A stretch of 64,000 nucleotides of DNA from Paenibacillus sp. HB172176 (GCF_011947265.1 NZ_JAATHD010000009.1:144971-208970); one strand, 5' to 3'. Counted from the stretch's first letter, positions 37,729-47,547 are shown. Numbers and translations: made by a program. The notes: generated from the sequence alone by a model not told the origin.

Positions 37729-38225
37729 TATTTGAATAGCGATAATTCGCTTACAAAGATCATCTTCACAATATTCTGTTCCAGCAAGAATTCAATCACT
37801 TTCTGATTCCCTTTATCAACATATCCCTTGATACTCAGCGCATCCTGCTCGCGCGTATAGAAATCATTTCCATACGCATCGATAACACGCTCCTCGTCGT
37901 CCCCAATTTTTACCTGTTTGGCTGTCATTTGACCAGGCTTTACAGAATAAGAAACAACCCTGTCGTCGGCTAATATGTATTGAAAATCCAAATATTCTAA
38001 GACGACTTCTTCTCTATCCGTCCTCCCTCTCTGCAGCGGTTCCCCTCGTTGTTCAATAATCGTCTGCTCAGAGGCGTTGAGAGATTCAAGCTCTCCTGTC
38101 TCCGAACTTAAATCTGTACTTTGTACGGTTTCTACAAAATCCAGTGGAGTATTCATCGATTCAATCTTGCCGCTGCAGGAAACAAGACATAATGAGATGC
38201 CAATAATCATGATGAGCTTCCTCAT
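37728..38225 (-). CDS. Small lipoprotein of the ECF sigma operon
   Basis: 165 residues. The signal peptide ends in LVSC (Cys17), giving a lipid anchor. The mature part is charged, with a phrase LEYLDFQYILADDRVVSYSV that recalls small extracytoplasmic domains with paired beta strands, but I cannot name a family. It is the first gene of the operon and overlaps the serine hydrolase gene by one base. It could be the sensing component for the sigma/anti-sigma pair; that is only inferred from gene order. Confidence 0.8.
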   Translation of the reverse strand: MRKLIMIIGISLCLVSCSGKIESMNTPLDFVETVQSTDLSSETGELESLNASEQTIIEQRGEPLQRGRTDREEVVLEYLDFQYILADDRVVSYSVKPGQMTAKQVKIGDDEERVIDAYGNDFYTREQDALSIKGYVDKGNQKVIEFLLEQNIVKMIFVSELSLFK

Positions 38226-38269
38226 TGATAGTACCCCCTTCTAAGCTTCTGTTATTTGTTCATCAATCT

Positions 38270-38298
38270 ATATTGGTCCGAAGCTTGAAAAAGGTTCA
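38270..38298 (-). promoter_or_regulatory. Possible ECF-type promoter
   Basis: On the minus strand TGAACCTTTTT begins at 38298 and resembles ECF -35 elements; CGGACC or CCAATA about 12-16 nt later are weak candidates for the -10. It lies about 65 bp upstream of the lipoprotein start, where autoregulation by the operon's sigma factor would act. Confidence 0.35.
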
Positions 38299-38358
38299 CT
38301 TAAACGTGAGTATAAAATCCCTCTTTTTCAAAAAAATTCCCAAATAATTTCGCCCTAC

Positions 38359-38395
38359 TTACGATAAGCTTCAACCTATCATCTCTTGATCGAAA
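38359..38395 (+). repeat. Dispersed 37-bp element, copy B
   Basis: TTACGATAAGCTTCAACCTA with CGAAA at the same distance as copies A (34628) and C (49288). Its end merges with the A-run of the neighbouring terminator. Confidence 0.5.
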
Positions 38396-38424
38396 AAAAG
38401 AACCTGCAGTTAATTACAGGCTCT
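38393..38424 (-). terminator. Predicted terminator downstream of the RHS gene
   Basis: On the minus strand GAGCCTG pairs with CAGGTTC (one G-U) around a 10-nt loop and is followed by seven T. It lies about 150 bp after the RHS stop; nothing else is seen in the 38226-38572 gap besides the 37-bp element and the promoter. Confidence 0.65.
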
Positions 38425-38572
38425 CACTCATAGATTGCTGACTTTCTCCATTGAACTTTCATGCTACTGTCCGATCATCCTGTTGATTTCCTCATTATTA
38501 TAACACATTTCACAATCAGCTTATCATTGGAATACCTCGGGGTTACTCCAAGTCCTTCTGACTTTCTCTTTA

Positions 38573-41500
38573 TTAAAAATTATAAATTTGCCAATTTTCC
38601 CTTTTCGGAAGCGCCCAGGATTTCGTAGTCGTGTCCACTAATTTGTTTAATCCGGTATTCATTGCTCCATTTAACTTGGAAGTCATTCCATTGACGGATG
38701 CAGAAGCATAGAATCCACCGAGCCCAGCCATTTTGGCTCCTCCGGCCCGAAGAAATACATTGACCGGTTGAACGGCAAGTTTAGCGCCATAAGCAAAACC
38801 CTGATGTCCATCCCGTACTCCTGCAGCTCTTCCTGCCTCATATTTGGCTCCTGAAATCGGTGACTTCACGGCAGCGCCAAATACAAGATCAGGGAGCACT
38901 CTCAAACCTCCGGCTCCTTTAATTCCTACTTTAGCTGTTTCCTTTACCGGATATTCAATCGCCAAGAAACCCGGGATTAGAACATCCGAATCTGCTGCTC
39001 TCACTATCCACATATCCGTTTCTTTGTACTTCGTGTTAAAAATTAGATTTCTGCCTATCCAACTGTCACGCATACCAATCGGAAGGAAGGAATCCAAAAC
39101 CGGTCCACTGAAAATAATTCCAGTTACTAATCCTTCAAGACAGTCAAAGCCAATATCAATAAGCACTCTTTTCCACTCTAGTGCTGAATCATCTCCAGTT
39201 GCTCCGGAGATCCCGTTTGACACCATTCCTGCCCCGGCCGTAACAGCCATATTGGCTGCCACCGAACTGAACAAGGAATCTGCTGCCAAACCGATTTGCG
39301 GCAATGCAACAGGCAGCGCTAAACCCATGATAGCCAGACCCGCTCCTGCCGTAATCAAACCTGCTATTTGCAGCCCTTTATTATCCGTTACGGTTCCGGC
39401 CACATACATGCCGACCCCGGATGCGATCAATATCGCAGAGACGGCCATGATGATGCCAATAAAATGTCCGGACGGATCGTTGTACATCCCCGGCGACCGT
39501 GCGGCGTATGCATATCCATTCGTGTCACCGCCGGGAATCACCGAATCCGCTGTAATAAATGCCGCCAGGTTCGGATCGTAATAGCGTGCGTTATAATAAT
39601 ACAATCCCGTGGACGAATCATAGATTTGACCGGTGTATCTCAGCTCCGGCAGCGTTCCCTCTTCCAGTATCGTTTTCCCGTAGGGGCCGTAGCCGCTCTT
39701 CCCAACCACATGGCCCGAACGGTCCGCCACGCGTACGACAGAACCGAGATGATCCGTATACAAGTAGTACAGCGTGCCATTTTGTCTCCACGCAAACGGG
39801 GTGTATCTTCCGTCATAATAATATTTATCCGTTTCCTCAAGTGTCGAGCCGTCATACACTTCTTCATACTGCGGGAAGAAATAGTACGTCGTTTTGCTTC
39901 CTTCCGTTTTCTTCACGCGCTGTCCGGTGTAATCATACGCTGCGCTGAAGATTACCACGCCATTTTCATTGACTTGCGTTAATTGATTGCCGTAATCGTA
40001 AGAGAAGGTTCTTATTCCAATACCGCCGCTGCCCTGAGCGTGATACAAGGGAACGATTTCTTTGTCCTGACTGGCGCTTTCCCACTCCAGCTTGGCACTG
40101 GCGTCTCCCTCATGCTCAACGTATTCCATCTGAATGGCATAGGGCTGCCCCGCTGTTAAGGTAATCGTTGCTGAATGGTTCTCGATCCCCTGATCGTTCC
40201 AATCGTCAATGAACAACTGGCCGTTCACCCATAGGCGTACACCATCATCCGTCGTCGTATGAAAGGTATATTGCTCGCTATATTGCGGCATAACCTCCCC
40301 AGTCCAGCGAACGGAGAAGCTGTCAGTTTGAATCGAAGAATTCGGGGATCCGCTGCTCCAATCAAACTGGATCGCCGCATCTGTTCGCTTCAAATCAGGA
40401 GCTCCCGTCAACGTCGTATTATTGAAATATTCTCCCAGCGCTCCATACACTGCCGATGATACCGATGAATGGGTCTGTGCATCATACACCGCCGAGAAAA
40501 TCGTCTGTGCACCATACACGTTCATTGCAATCGTTTGATTGATCGGGATGCGAGAAGTCATGTTTCCATTCACATCGTACGTGTAGACATACTCCCCGTC
40601 ATTCGTCAGCGCATGGGATTGCGTTCCTTGATAACTCAGCGTTTCTCCGTTCTTCTGCGTCATGTTATCCATGGCGTTGTAGCTGTATAGATCCTTCGTG
40701 CCATCCGGATAACTCGCTTGAATCAAGCGGTCCATCGGGTCGTAAATCAACGTCTTATCCTGATTGTCACTAGACCTGTCGTCAATCGAGGTCAGATGAT
40801 TCTTACTGTCAAAGCCGTAATGATAATCCAGATCCACGTTGCCGCCGCTAACCGACAGGCTGTTCAACTGATAAGAATACCCTTCGGATGGGGTGTCATT
40901 GTAGTTCAGATTCACCGACGTGCCGTTTCCATAATTCAGTTGAGAAACCGCTCCGTAGTCCGTGTACTGAGTTGAGTTGATATACATGTCCGTTCCAGTG
41001 ATCGAATACAAATTTCCATAATGGTCGTCCTGTGTCACGACTTCTCCATCGGGGTAAGTGATGCTTTGCGTGGCTCCCGTCACGTCATACGTATAGTGCA
41101 AGGAACGTGTTTTCCCGTCAATCGTCCGCTGAAATTGGGTTAACCGACCGCTTGCGTCGTATTGGAATTGATCCTTGCCCGAGCCGTATGTCACGGTGGT
41201 CAGATGACCGATATTATATGATCCCGACGCGGTCTCATCATATGTATAAGTCACGGTGCCGGTACCGCCCGGATCCTCAATGTGCTTGACTCGACCGGCG
41301 GCATCATAGGACATCTGAACCGTCTGTCCCTTCGCATCCGTCGCACGGATCAAGTTGCCGGCATTATCATAGGTGTACGTCCAGCTGCCCCGATCCGGAT
41401 CGCGGAAGCTCGTTTGTCTGCCGAGCAGGTCATACTGCGCCTCGGTGACATTGCCATCCTGATCGGTGATGGTCCCTAATTGATTCGTTCCACTGTAGTA

Positions 41501-44500
41501 GGCATATTGTTTCCAACTGTACGGCGTACCGTTTGCAACCGCAGATGCACGGTCATAGTTTTCGACTTTGACGACGTTGCCGTAACCGTCATAATAAACG
41601 ATCTTGTTGATATAATCCGAGCCGTAATTCATCGTCTTCACTTGAGATCCGTCTTGGATCACCGTTGCCGTTTTGCCATCCGGTTGCGTTAATTTCATAA
41701 TCCCGCCGCGGTTGTCGGCATACGCCTCTTCCACCGTCATCCCCCGGGATGTGTCTCTTGTCGTCAAATCGCTCGTATTCGTCGTATACGGTACGGAAGT
41801 TTTCATCGATAGGGTATGTGTCGCCGCATCGACGCTGTAATACGTATCGATCGTTTGATAGTGGTTCGTTCCCGTCTGCGTCTTCGTTTGGATGACGCGG
41901 CCAAATCCGTCCTTGTATTCCACTTGTCTCGTGCGATCGTCGTCGCCATAATCGATTATGGTTCCATTCGCGTTCGATAAGTAGGTTACCGTCTCATACA
42001 GATTGTCTGATGGCGGTATGGTTTGGGTTAGAACTCGAGACAATGCGTCATAGGTGATTTTCGTCTGTTGACCGTTGGGGTCCGTCTTCATTACCGGTCT
42101 CCCCAAGTCATCGTAGATTGTACGCTCCGTTTGATTGGAGTCATTCGCAAAGGAGACCCGCAATGCATAGAAAACATGATCATATGCCGCTGTCGTCGTA
42201 TGCCCGTTCGCATCGGTCGATGTCAACGCATTGCCGTAGGCGTCATACGTATCCGTCTGCGTGGTCAGATAGCTGCTGCCGTTCCACTTCTGCCTCTCGG
42301 TGATGTTGCCATGAACAGGCGGGACGCCGTCCGCCTGCCCGTCATAGAGGAACTTGCTTTTGTCTAACACTTGCCAAGACCCATCGGGTGTATATCCGGA
42401 TTGTGTCATGGTATGCGGGAACGACACCATGTAGTCCGCCGTGTTATACAGATAGGCGATCGCCACTGAGGTACCGTCGGATTCCGTTACTTGCGTCACA
42501 TTTCCGTACTGGTCATAGCGGTAAGCCTCATCATTGCTTTCCTGACCGCCATTTGCACTGATCGTCGTTGTTTTTTTCTTTGTTAAATAAATCTGATCAA
42601 TGCCCTCTGAACTCATAATACCCCAAAAGTTTCGCACCGTTTTCACTTTAATCCATTCTCCCGTATCCTTGTTAACCACGTAGTTGTCGATCCCGGATAC
42701 CAAACCGTGTTTCTTATCATTCGAGATAAATTTGATGGAGTAGTTGCTCGGGTCCACCATTTGGACCAGTTGGGTTTGTATATAATGCGTGATGGACATG
42801 TTGCCGTTCGGACCTATCACAGTGACCGACTCGAATCCCAGATTCACGGCATCCTTTGGAAGGCCTGGAATGATTCTGCCATTGTCATATTGATATCGAT
42901 AGCTATATTGCTCCCCGTACCCGTCATCGTAATCGACTTTCGCCACCACTTCATGACCCATACTATTCGCGACCGAATCCCCGATTTTCCCCGGGACAAT
43001 AGCTCCATTCACATCCGTCACCGGTGTGTACGCAATCGATGCGGATCCTCCCATTTGATTCGTCACTTTCTTCAATTTCGGCGAGGTATAGGTCGTTGTG
43101 ATCAGACCAAAATTATGTGCATAACCAGACGTCCCCTGTAGCCCAGGCGTCGCCTCTACCCCTTTCTCTTGCCGCAAAATATCTGCTTTCCCGTCCCCGT
43201 TCACATCGGTAATGAACAAATAAGAGCCGCTTTTATCATCTAGTCCGTCGAAACCCATATAATCCTTGTCAGGAAAAAAGCTTTTAACCGCAAAAGTCCC
43301 GTCTCCATTGGAGGTGTAAATATAAAAATCAGCAGCGTTGTCATTATCCGCAGTGCCCTTCGCTTGACGGATAAAGTCCGTCAACCCGTCTCCGTTAAAA
43401 TCTCCAGGGGTGATTTGGGCAACTTCACCTTTTAGATCAAGCTGATATTCATCCCCCGCGGGCTGCACAATGTGAAACGTACCGTCGAACCCTGTTAGAT
43501 TCGTTGCGAAATAAATTTTAAAGGTACCGTTGCCGTTATTATTCTTAGACCAGCCGCCATGTTCCTGACGGATAAAATCCATCTTGCCGTCCCCGTTGAA
43601 ATCTCCGGGGATGATGGTGGCGCCATCATCAGATCTTAAATCATGTTGGTAAGCGCTCCCCGTCGGCGTCACAAGGTGAAACGTGCCATCCACCTCGGTT
43701 TGATTCGTCGCGAAATACATCTGAAAGGTACCCTTATCATCATTATCCCAGCCGCCATATTCCTGGCGGATGAAATCCATCTTCCCATCGCAGTTGAAAT
43801 CACCGAGAATGATGTTTGCGCCATTACCGCTCAAATATTTCTGATAAGCATCCCCTGACGGCTTCACAATGTGAAACGTGCCGTCCTTCGCGGTTTGATT
43901 CGTCGCAAAAAACACATGAAAGGAATTACTATCATCCTTGCCCCAGCTGCCATGCTCCTGGCGGATAAAATCCGTCTTGCCGTCCCCGTTAAAATCCCCG
44001 GGAATAATATAGGCGCCGTCATCATATTTCAGAGCATGCTGATAAGCACTACCCGACGGCGTCACAATGTCAAATGTGCCATCCTCCGTCGTTTGATCCG
44101 TCGCGAAATACACCTGAAAGGTAGCCCTATCATCATTAGCCGCCCATTTGCCTTTCTCCTGGCGGATAAAATCCGTCTTGCCGTCCCCGTTAAAATCCCC
44201 GGTGATGATATTTGCACCCTCATACGCCTGGAGTGATTTCTGATAAGCATCCCCGCTCGGCGACACAATGCGGTACGTTCCGTCTACCGCGGTTTGATCC
44301 GTCGCGAAATAGATTTGAAAATCGGGAAAAGGAACATTCTTCCAGACTTCATATCCCCAATATTGACGGATGAAATCCATTCTGCCATCCCCGTTAAAAT
44401 CTCCGGAGATAATGTGATCACCATACGTAAATTGAGCATGATAGGAATTATAACTAATCTGATTCATTTCCGTTCCCAAGGCATGCTGATACGGATCGCC

Positions 44501-45556
44501 ATACTTCGCTTTACCGGGCGTCACCTCCGTTGCCGATACCGTCCCCGTATCATAGGTAAAGGTATAGGGTGGAAGCGCCGTCTGATCATCCGAGCCGAAT
44601 TGTTGCACGGAGCTCAGCAAGCTAATCGCACGTTGTCCGCCGTAAGAATACGTCAGGTGATAAGATCTCACTTGCAAGTCGTTCACCTTCACCGTAATGC
44701 CCGTGATTCGTCTGGACATTTTGATCTCTGTCGGTTGATATTTGCTGTACATGTCATCTCTTGACTCGGTTTGAAACGTAATCGTTTTATACGCGCTCAA
44801 ATCATTGCCTACCGTATAGACAATCTCGGATGGATAATAGTCATAATCAGGAGCGCCATTTTCGACATACTTGATCACATAGCCGTTTCCACGGGCGTTT
44901 TCGACCAGGCTTTTCGACCATAACAGCGCTTTGCCGTCTTTTCCGGCGGCATCTATGTGTCCATCGTCCGCTGTACCATTATGGTAGGTAGAGCTATAAC
45001 CATAGTATATCTTCGTCCCGTCCGGCATGGACACTTTCCAGTAGGATGTGCTGGAGTTCGGATTCTTCCGTTCGAAAATCCAGTAAAGATCGCGCTGCGT
45101 CCGAAACGTGCCGTCAGACGTTCGGATCAATCGTTGTCCGTTATAGAGATAGTGGTCGTTCCCGTCGAAGTTGATCGGATAGGACGGATCCCGGGTGATG
45201 GTGTCAAACCCCGACAGTGTCCATCCATGTCCCAATAAACCGTCGCGAATCATGGAATCATACGACAGCGTAAGCTCCGGCTGCATGCCGTCCGTGCCGA
45301 GCGGAATATCAATGGGAATGCTATATTCGAACGAACCGCCGGAAGTGACTTGACCGAGCTGCGGCATTGCATTGAACTCGGATGCCGTCGGCGCCTCTCC
45401 GGGATTGTCCCCGGATGATGCCAAATTTTGCGTCAAATCGATTTCGGATACGGAATCGCCCTCAGATTCCGCCGCATTAGCAACAGTCGTAACCATTAAC
45501 GTTATTGTAAGCACAATACTTAAAGCTTTATTGAACCTTTTGAGCAAAACAAACAC
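38573..45556 (-). CDS. Giant secreted SpvB/FG-GAP/RHS/PA14 protein
   Basis: 2327 residues. Order: signal peptide (1-29, ending ANA); SpvB-like domain (about 45-350; FEYSIPIDIPLGTDGMQP, GLLGHGWTLSG); seven FG-GAP/VCBS repeats of about 66 residues (about 370-840, each with GDFNGDGKTDFIRQ); a TcB-type middle part; many RHS/YD repeats (about 1080-1700); a PA14 domain (about 1705-1825, TTDDGVRLWVNGQLFIDDW); more RHS and the RHS core GLYYYNARYYDP (about 1990) with the NDPSGH boundary; then a C-terminal part of about 310 residues with two or three hydrophobic segments and no toxin motif I recognise. This is the layout of polymorphic or Tc-type secreted proteins, where the RHS shell encloses a variable C-terminal payload. 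No obvious immunity gene follows. A GTG start at 45556 follows GGGGAT. Confidence 0.93.
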   Translation of the reverse strand: MFVLLKRFNKALSIVLTITLMVTTVANAAESEGDSVSEIDLTQNLASSGDNPGEAPTASEFNAMPQLGQVTSGGSFEYSIPIDIPLGTDGMQPELTLSYDSMIRDGLLGHGWTLSGFDTITRDPSYPINFDGNDHYLYNGQRLIRTSDGTFRTQRDLYWIFERKNPNSSTSYWKVSMPDGTKIYYGYSSTYHNGTADDGHIDAAGKDGKALLWSKSLVENARGNGYVIKYVENGAPDYDYYPSEIVYTVGNDLSAYKTITFQTESRDDMYSKYQPTEIKMSRRITGITVKVNDLQVRSYHLTYSYGGQRAISLLSSVQQFGSDDQTALPPYTFTYDTGTVSATEVTPGKAKYGDPYQHALGTEMNQISYNSYHAQFTYGDHIISGDFNGDGRMDFIRQYWGYEVWKNVPFPDFQIYFATDQTAVDGTYRIVSPSGDAYQKSLQAYEGANIITGDFNGDGKTDFIRQEKGKWAANDDRATFQVYFATDQTTEDGTFDIVTPSGSAYQHALKYDDGAYIIPGDFNGDGKTDFIRQEHGSWGKDDSNSFHVFFATNQTAKDGTFHIVKPSGDAYQKYLSGNGANIILGDFNCDGKMDFIRQEYGGWDNDDKGTFQMYFATNQTEVDGTFHLVTPTGSAYQHDLRSDDGATIIPGDFNGDGKMDFIRQEHGGWSKNNNGNGTFKIYFATNLTGFDGTFHIVQPAGDEYQLDLKGEVAQITPGDFNGDGLTDFIRQAKGTADNDNAADFYIYTSNGDGTFAVKSFFPDKDYMGFDGLDDKSGSYLFITDVNGDGKADILRQEKGVEATPGLQGTSGYAHNFGLITTTYTSPKLKKVTNQMGGSASIAYTPVTDVNGAIVPGKIGDSVANSMGHEVVAKVDYDDGYGEQYSYRYQYDNGRIIPGLPKDAVNLGFESVTVIGPNGNMSITHYIQTQLVQMVDPSNYSIKFISNDKKHGLVSGIDNYVVNKDTGEWIKVKTVRNFWGIMSSEGIDQIYLTKKKTTTISANGGQESNDEAYRYDQYGNVTQVTESDGTSVAIAYLYNTADYMVSFPHTMTQSGYTPDGSWQVLDKSKFLYDGQADGVPPVHGNITERQKWNGSSYLTTQTDTYDAYGNALTSTDANGHTTTAAYDHVFYALRVSFANDSNQTERTIYDDLGRPVMKTDPNGQQTKITYDALSRVLTQTIPPSDNLYETVTYLSNANGTIIDYGDDDRTRQVEYKDGFGRVIQTKTQTGTNHYQTIDTYYSVDAATHTLSMKTSVPYTTNTSDLTTRDTSRGMTVEEAYADNRGGIMKLTQPDGKTATVIQDGSQVKTMNYGSDYINKIVYYDGYGNVVKVENYDRASAVANGTPYSWKQYAYYSGTNQLGTITDQDGNVTEAQYDLLGRQTSFRDPDRGSWTYTYDNAGNLIRATDAKGQTVQMSYDAAGRVKHIEDPGGTGTVTYTYDETASGSYNIGHLTTVTYGSGKDQFQYDASGRLTQFQRTIDGKTRSLHYTYDVTGATQSITYPDGEVVTQDDHYGNLYSITGTDMYINSTQYTDYGAVSQLNYGNGTSVNLNYNDTPSEGYSYQLNSLSVSGGNVDLDYHYGFDSKNHLTSIDDRSSDNQDKTLIYDPMDRLIQASYPDGTKDLYSYNAMDNMTQKNGETLSYQGTQSHALTNDGEYVYTYDVNGNMTSRIPINQTIAMNVYGAQTIFSAVYDAQTHSSVSSAVYGALGEYFNNTTLTGAPDLKRTDAAIQFDWSSGSPNSSIQTDSFSVRWTGEVMPQYSEQYTFHTTTDDGVRLWVNGQLFIDDWNDQGIENHSATITLTAGQPYAIQMEYVEHEGDASAKLEWESASQDKEIVPLYHAQGSGGIGIRTFSYDYGNQLTQVNENGVVIFSAAYDYTGQRVKKTEGSKTTYYFFPQYEEVYDGSTLEETDKYYYDGRYTPFAWRQNGTLYYLYTDHLGSVVRVADRSGHVVGKSGYGPYGKTILEEGTLPELRYTGQIYDSSTGLYYYNARYYDPNLAAFITADSVIPGGDTNGYAYAARSPGMYNDPSGHFIGIIMAVSAILIASGVGMYVAGTVTDNKGLQIAGLITAGAGLAIMGLALPVALPQIGLAADSLFSSVAANMAVTAGAGMVSNGISGATGDDSALEWKRVLIDIGFDCLEGLVTGIIFSGPVLDSFLPIGMRDSWIGRNLIFNTKYKETDMWIVRAADSDVLIPGFLAIEYPVKETAKVGIKGAGGLRVLPDLVFGAAVKSPISGAKYEAGRAAGVRDGHQGFAYGAKLAVQPVNVFLRAGGAKMAGLGGFYASASVNGMTSKLNGAMNTGLNKLVDTTTKSWALPKRENWQIYNF
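43430..44420 (-). repeat. ~200-bp tandem repeats encoding FG-GAP units
   Basis: Five closely similar units of about 198-204 bp encode the FG-GAP repeats of the RHS protein. Each has the Ca-binding DxNxDGxxD loop. One unit has a Cys in place of the Gly (GDFNCDGKMDF). Confidence 0.85.
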
Positions 45557-45626
45557 ATCCCCATATCATTTTTAAAAATTCGCGGCTATTTCTCTCCTGA
45601 AACTGCATTTTAAACAATAATTGTCG

Positions 45627-45695
45627 AGATCTTATGCAGATCTTGCACTTTTTTTGCGTGGACTTCTTCAAGCGCCTGTGAAATCAAGGTATAAT
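45627..45695 (+). promoter_or_regulatory. Promoter of the two-component operon with OmpR-type direct repeat
   Basis: TTCAAG (45667-45672), a 17-bp spacer and TATAAT (45690-45695) precede the response regulator gene. Upstream, AGATCTT occurs twice at 45627 and 45638, 11 bp apart, the spacing expected for an OmpR-family dimer. The site lies between the divergent RHS gene and the two-component genes and could control both. Confidence 0.6.
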
Positions 45696-45730
45696 CTGAG
45701 AACAGACAAACTTGAAAAGATGTGATTGGA

Positions 45731-46417
45731 ATGGAAGCGAAATTGTTGCTAGTGGAGGACGAACCGTTCATGCTGGAGGAGATGCAAACCTATCTGCAAC
45801 GGGAAGGGTTTCGGGTACTGACCGCCTGTACCGGCAAGGAGGCGCTCGCCATTGCCAGGTCTGATCGGCCTGAGCTTGTCGTGCTGGATTGGATGCTCCC
45901 GGAAAAAAGCGGCATCGACGTATGTCGCGAGCTCAGACAATTCTCGAATTGCGGTATTATTATGGTTACGGCCCGATCGGATGAAGCGGATAAAATCGTC
46001 GGTCTGGAAATCGGCGCGGACGATTATTTGACGAAACCGTTCAGCTTGCGCGAGCTCGCTACGCGCATCCGGGCTTTACTTCGCCGCTTGCGCGGACCTG
46101 AAGACAGGTTGATGTTCTTGAAACGAGACAACCTGACGATTTCCGAGGCCAAATGTCAAGTATTCAAGGACGGCCAGGAGATTCAACTGACACCTACAGA
46201 ATTCAAAATTTTGTACACGTTGGCCGCGCATCCCGGAATGGTATTCAGCCGCCTGCAATTATTAAAAACCGCACTCCAGGACGAATATACGGGCTACGAA
46301 AGAACGATGGATTCCCATATCCGGAATCTTCGCCGCAAGCTGGGAGACGATCCGGCGAGTCCTCGTTATGTACAAACAGTCTACGGCTTCGGTTACCGAT
46401 TCGGTGAACAATCATGA
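45731..46417 (+). CDS. OmpR/PhoB family response regulator
   Basis: 228 residues. The receiver domain starts MEAKLLLVEDE with the acidic pair at positions 9-10, the phosphorylated Asp about 53 (VVLDWMLPEKSG) and the Lys of DYLTKPFSL. The C-terminal winged helix shows MDSHIRNLRRKLGDDP and the final VQTVYGFGYRF. The frame could also begin at GTG 45722; the GATGTGAT stretch works better as the ribosome site for the ATG at 45731. It overlaps the kinase gene by 4 bp (ATGATG/TGA). The divergent RHS gene is the obvious candidate target. A decayed copy of this gene's 5' end and promoter lies at 48829-49030. Confidence 0.93.
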   Translation: MEAKLLLVEDEPFMLEEMQTYLQREGFRVLTACTGKEALAIARSDRPELVVLDWMLPEKSGIDVCRELRQFSNCGIIMVTARSDEADKIVGLEIGADDYLTKPFSLRELATRIRALLRRLRGPEDRLMFLKRDNLTISEAKCQVFKDGQEIQLTPTEFKILYTLAAHPGMVFSRLQLLKTALQDEYTGYERTMDSHIRNLRRKLGDDPASPRYVQTVYGFGYRFGEQS

Positions 46418-47535
46418 TGCCCACCGTACGCCAAAAAATATTTATCTACATGGGACTGCTCGTTTTAATGATCGGCGCTGCCTATGCCTTATATAATCAG
46501 GTTTACTTGGCTTTTCTGTTCGATCAATTTCGTAAGGAAGAAATCAGCGCAGCTTTTTTGAATTCCCCGCCCGAGGAACAAATCGAGAGCTTGAAAATGT
46601 ACGTTTTGAGCAAAATGAAGCTGTATTGGTTTGAGAAATGGGGCATTTTCTTAGCGGTCTGCCTATTCTTCAGTTTATGGATTTCGGGGGTACTGACGCG
46701 TCCGCTTCGAAAGCTTATAGCCGCTATCGAACGCGTGACGCAAGGGGATTTGGAGGTGAGCGTTCCTGTTCAATCCAAAGACGAATATGGAAGAGTCCTC
46801 CAGACATTCAACGATATGACGCTTCGCCTGCGGGAAGCGGAGGATGCCCGCAGAAGATTAATGGCCGATTTCGCTCACGAGTTCCGCACGCCGCTATCCA
46901 TTATGCAGCTTAAGCTGGAAAATTATCAGCAGGCCGGTCATCATGTGCCGCCGGAAATGCTTCGGATTCACGATGAAGTGATCCGATTAAGCCTGCTTGT
47001 AGATGATCTCCATCTCTTGTCGCTTGCAGAAGCGGGCCGATTATCGCTCGAGCGCAAACCGCTCGATCTGACGGCACATCTGGAACGAATCGTGGAGGAC
47101 GTGAAATACGAAGCGGAAGAAAACGGGTTGGACATTCGTCTCTCTACGATTGTAAGGCGGGTGACCGTGATGGTCGATGCCAGACGGATGACGCAGGTGT
47201 TCATTAATTTGTTGACGAATGCAATCCGCTACACGCCGGCAGGCGGGAAGATTTCAGTCGTCATGGAAGACAAGATCGTAGATGGGAATACCGTCTATGC
47301 ACGTATCTCTGTGATCGACACCGGCATCGGTATTCCGGCCGAAGAGCTGGCACACTTATTCGATCGTTTCTATCGCGTGGAGAAATCCCGCTCGCGGCAT
47401 ACAAGCGGCTCGGGGCTTGGATTATCGATCGCTAATGAGTTTGTCAAAGCACACGGCGGGTTCATCCGAGTCGCCAGCGAGCCTGGTCAAGGCACGACAT
47501 TTGCCGTTTACTTGCCTATGGAGCATGAAGTTTGA
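46414..47535 (+). CDS. Sensor histidine kinase
   Basis: 373 residues. Membrane segments at about 9-29 and 74-94 enclose a short 45-residue extracellular loop, so the signal is probably sensed in or near the membrane. HAMP follows (about 94-145), then the HisKA box FAHEFRTPL with His155, and the ATPase domain with N (FINLLTNAIRYTP), G1 (DTGIGIP), F and G2 (GSGLGLSIANEFV) boxes. It should phosphorylate the response regulator encoded just upstream. The gene ends 12 bp before the stop of the convergent reductase gene. Confidence 0.94.
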   Translation: MMPTVRQKIFIYMGLLVLMIGAAYALYNQVYLAFLFDQFRKEEISAAFLNSPPEEQIESLKMYVLSKMKLYWFEKWGIFLAVCLFFSLWISGVLTRPLRKLIAAIERVTQGDLEVSVPVQSKDEYGRVLQTFNDMTLRLREAEDARRRLMADFAHEFRTPLSIMQLKLENYQQAGHHVPPEMLRIHDEVIRLSLLVDDLHLLSLAEAGRLSLERKPLDLTAHLERIVEDVKYEAEENGLDIRLSTIVRRVTVMVDARRMTQVFINLLTNAIRYTPAGGKISVVMEDKIVDGNTVYARISVIDTGIGIPAEELAHLFDRFYRVEKSRSRHTSGSGLGLSIANEFVKAHGGFIRVASEPGQGTTFAVYLPMEHEV

Positions 47536-47547
47536 GAAAAGCTGCGA

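Noticed and set aside
38844..39581. Plus-strand open frame of 245 codons over the RHS gene
   Set aside because: It is a shadow of the RHS coding strand; no ribosome site and no protein family features.
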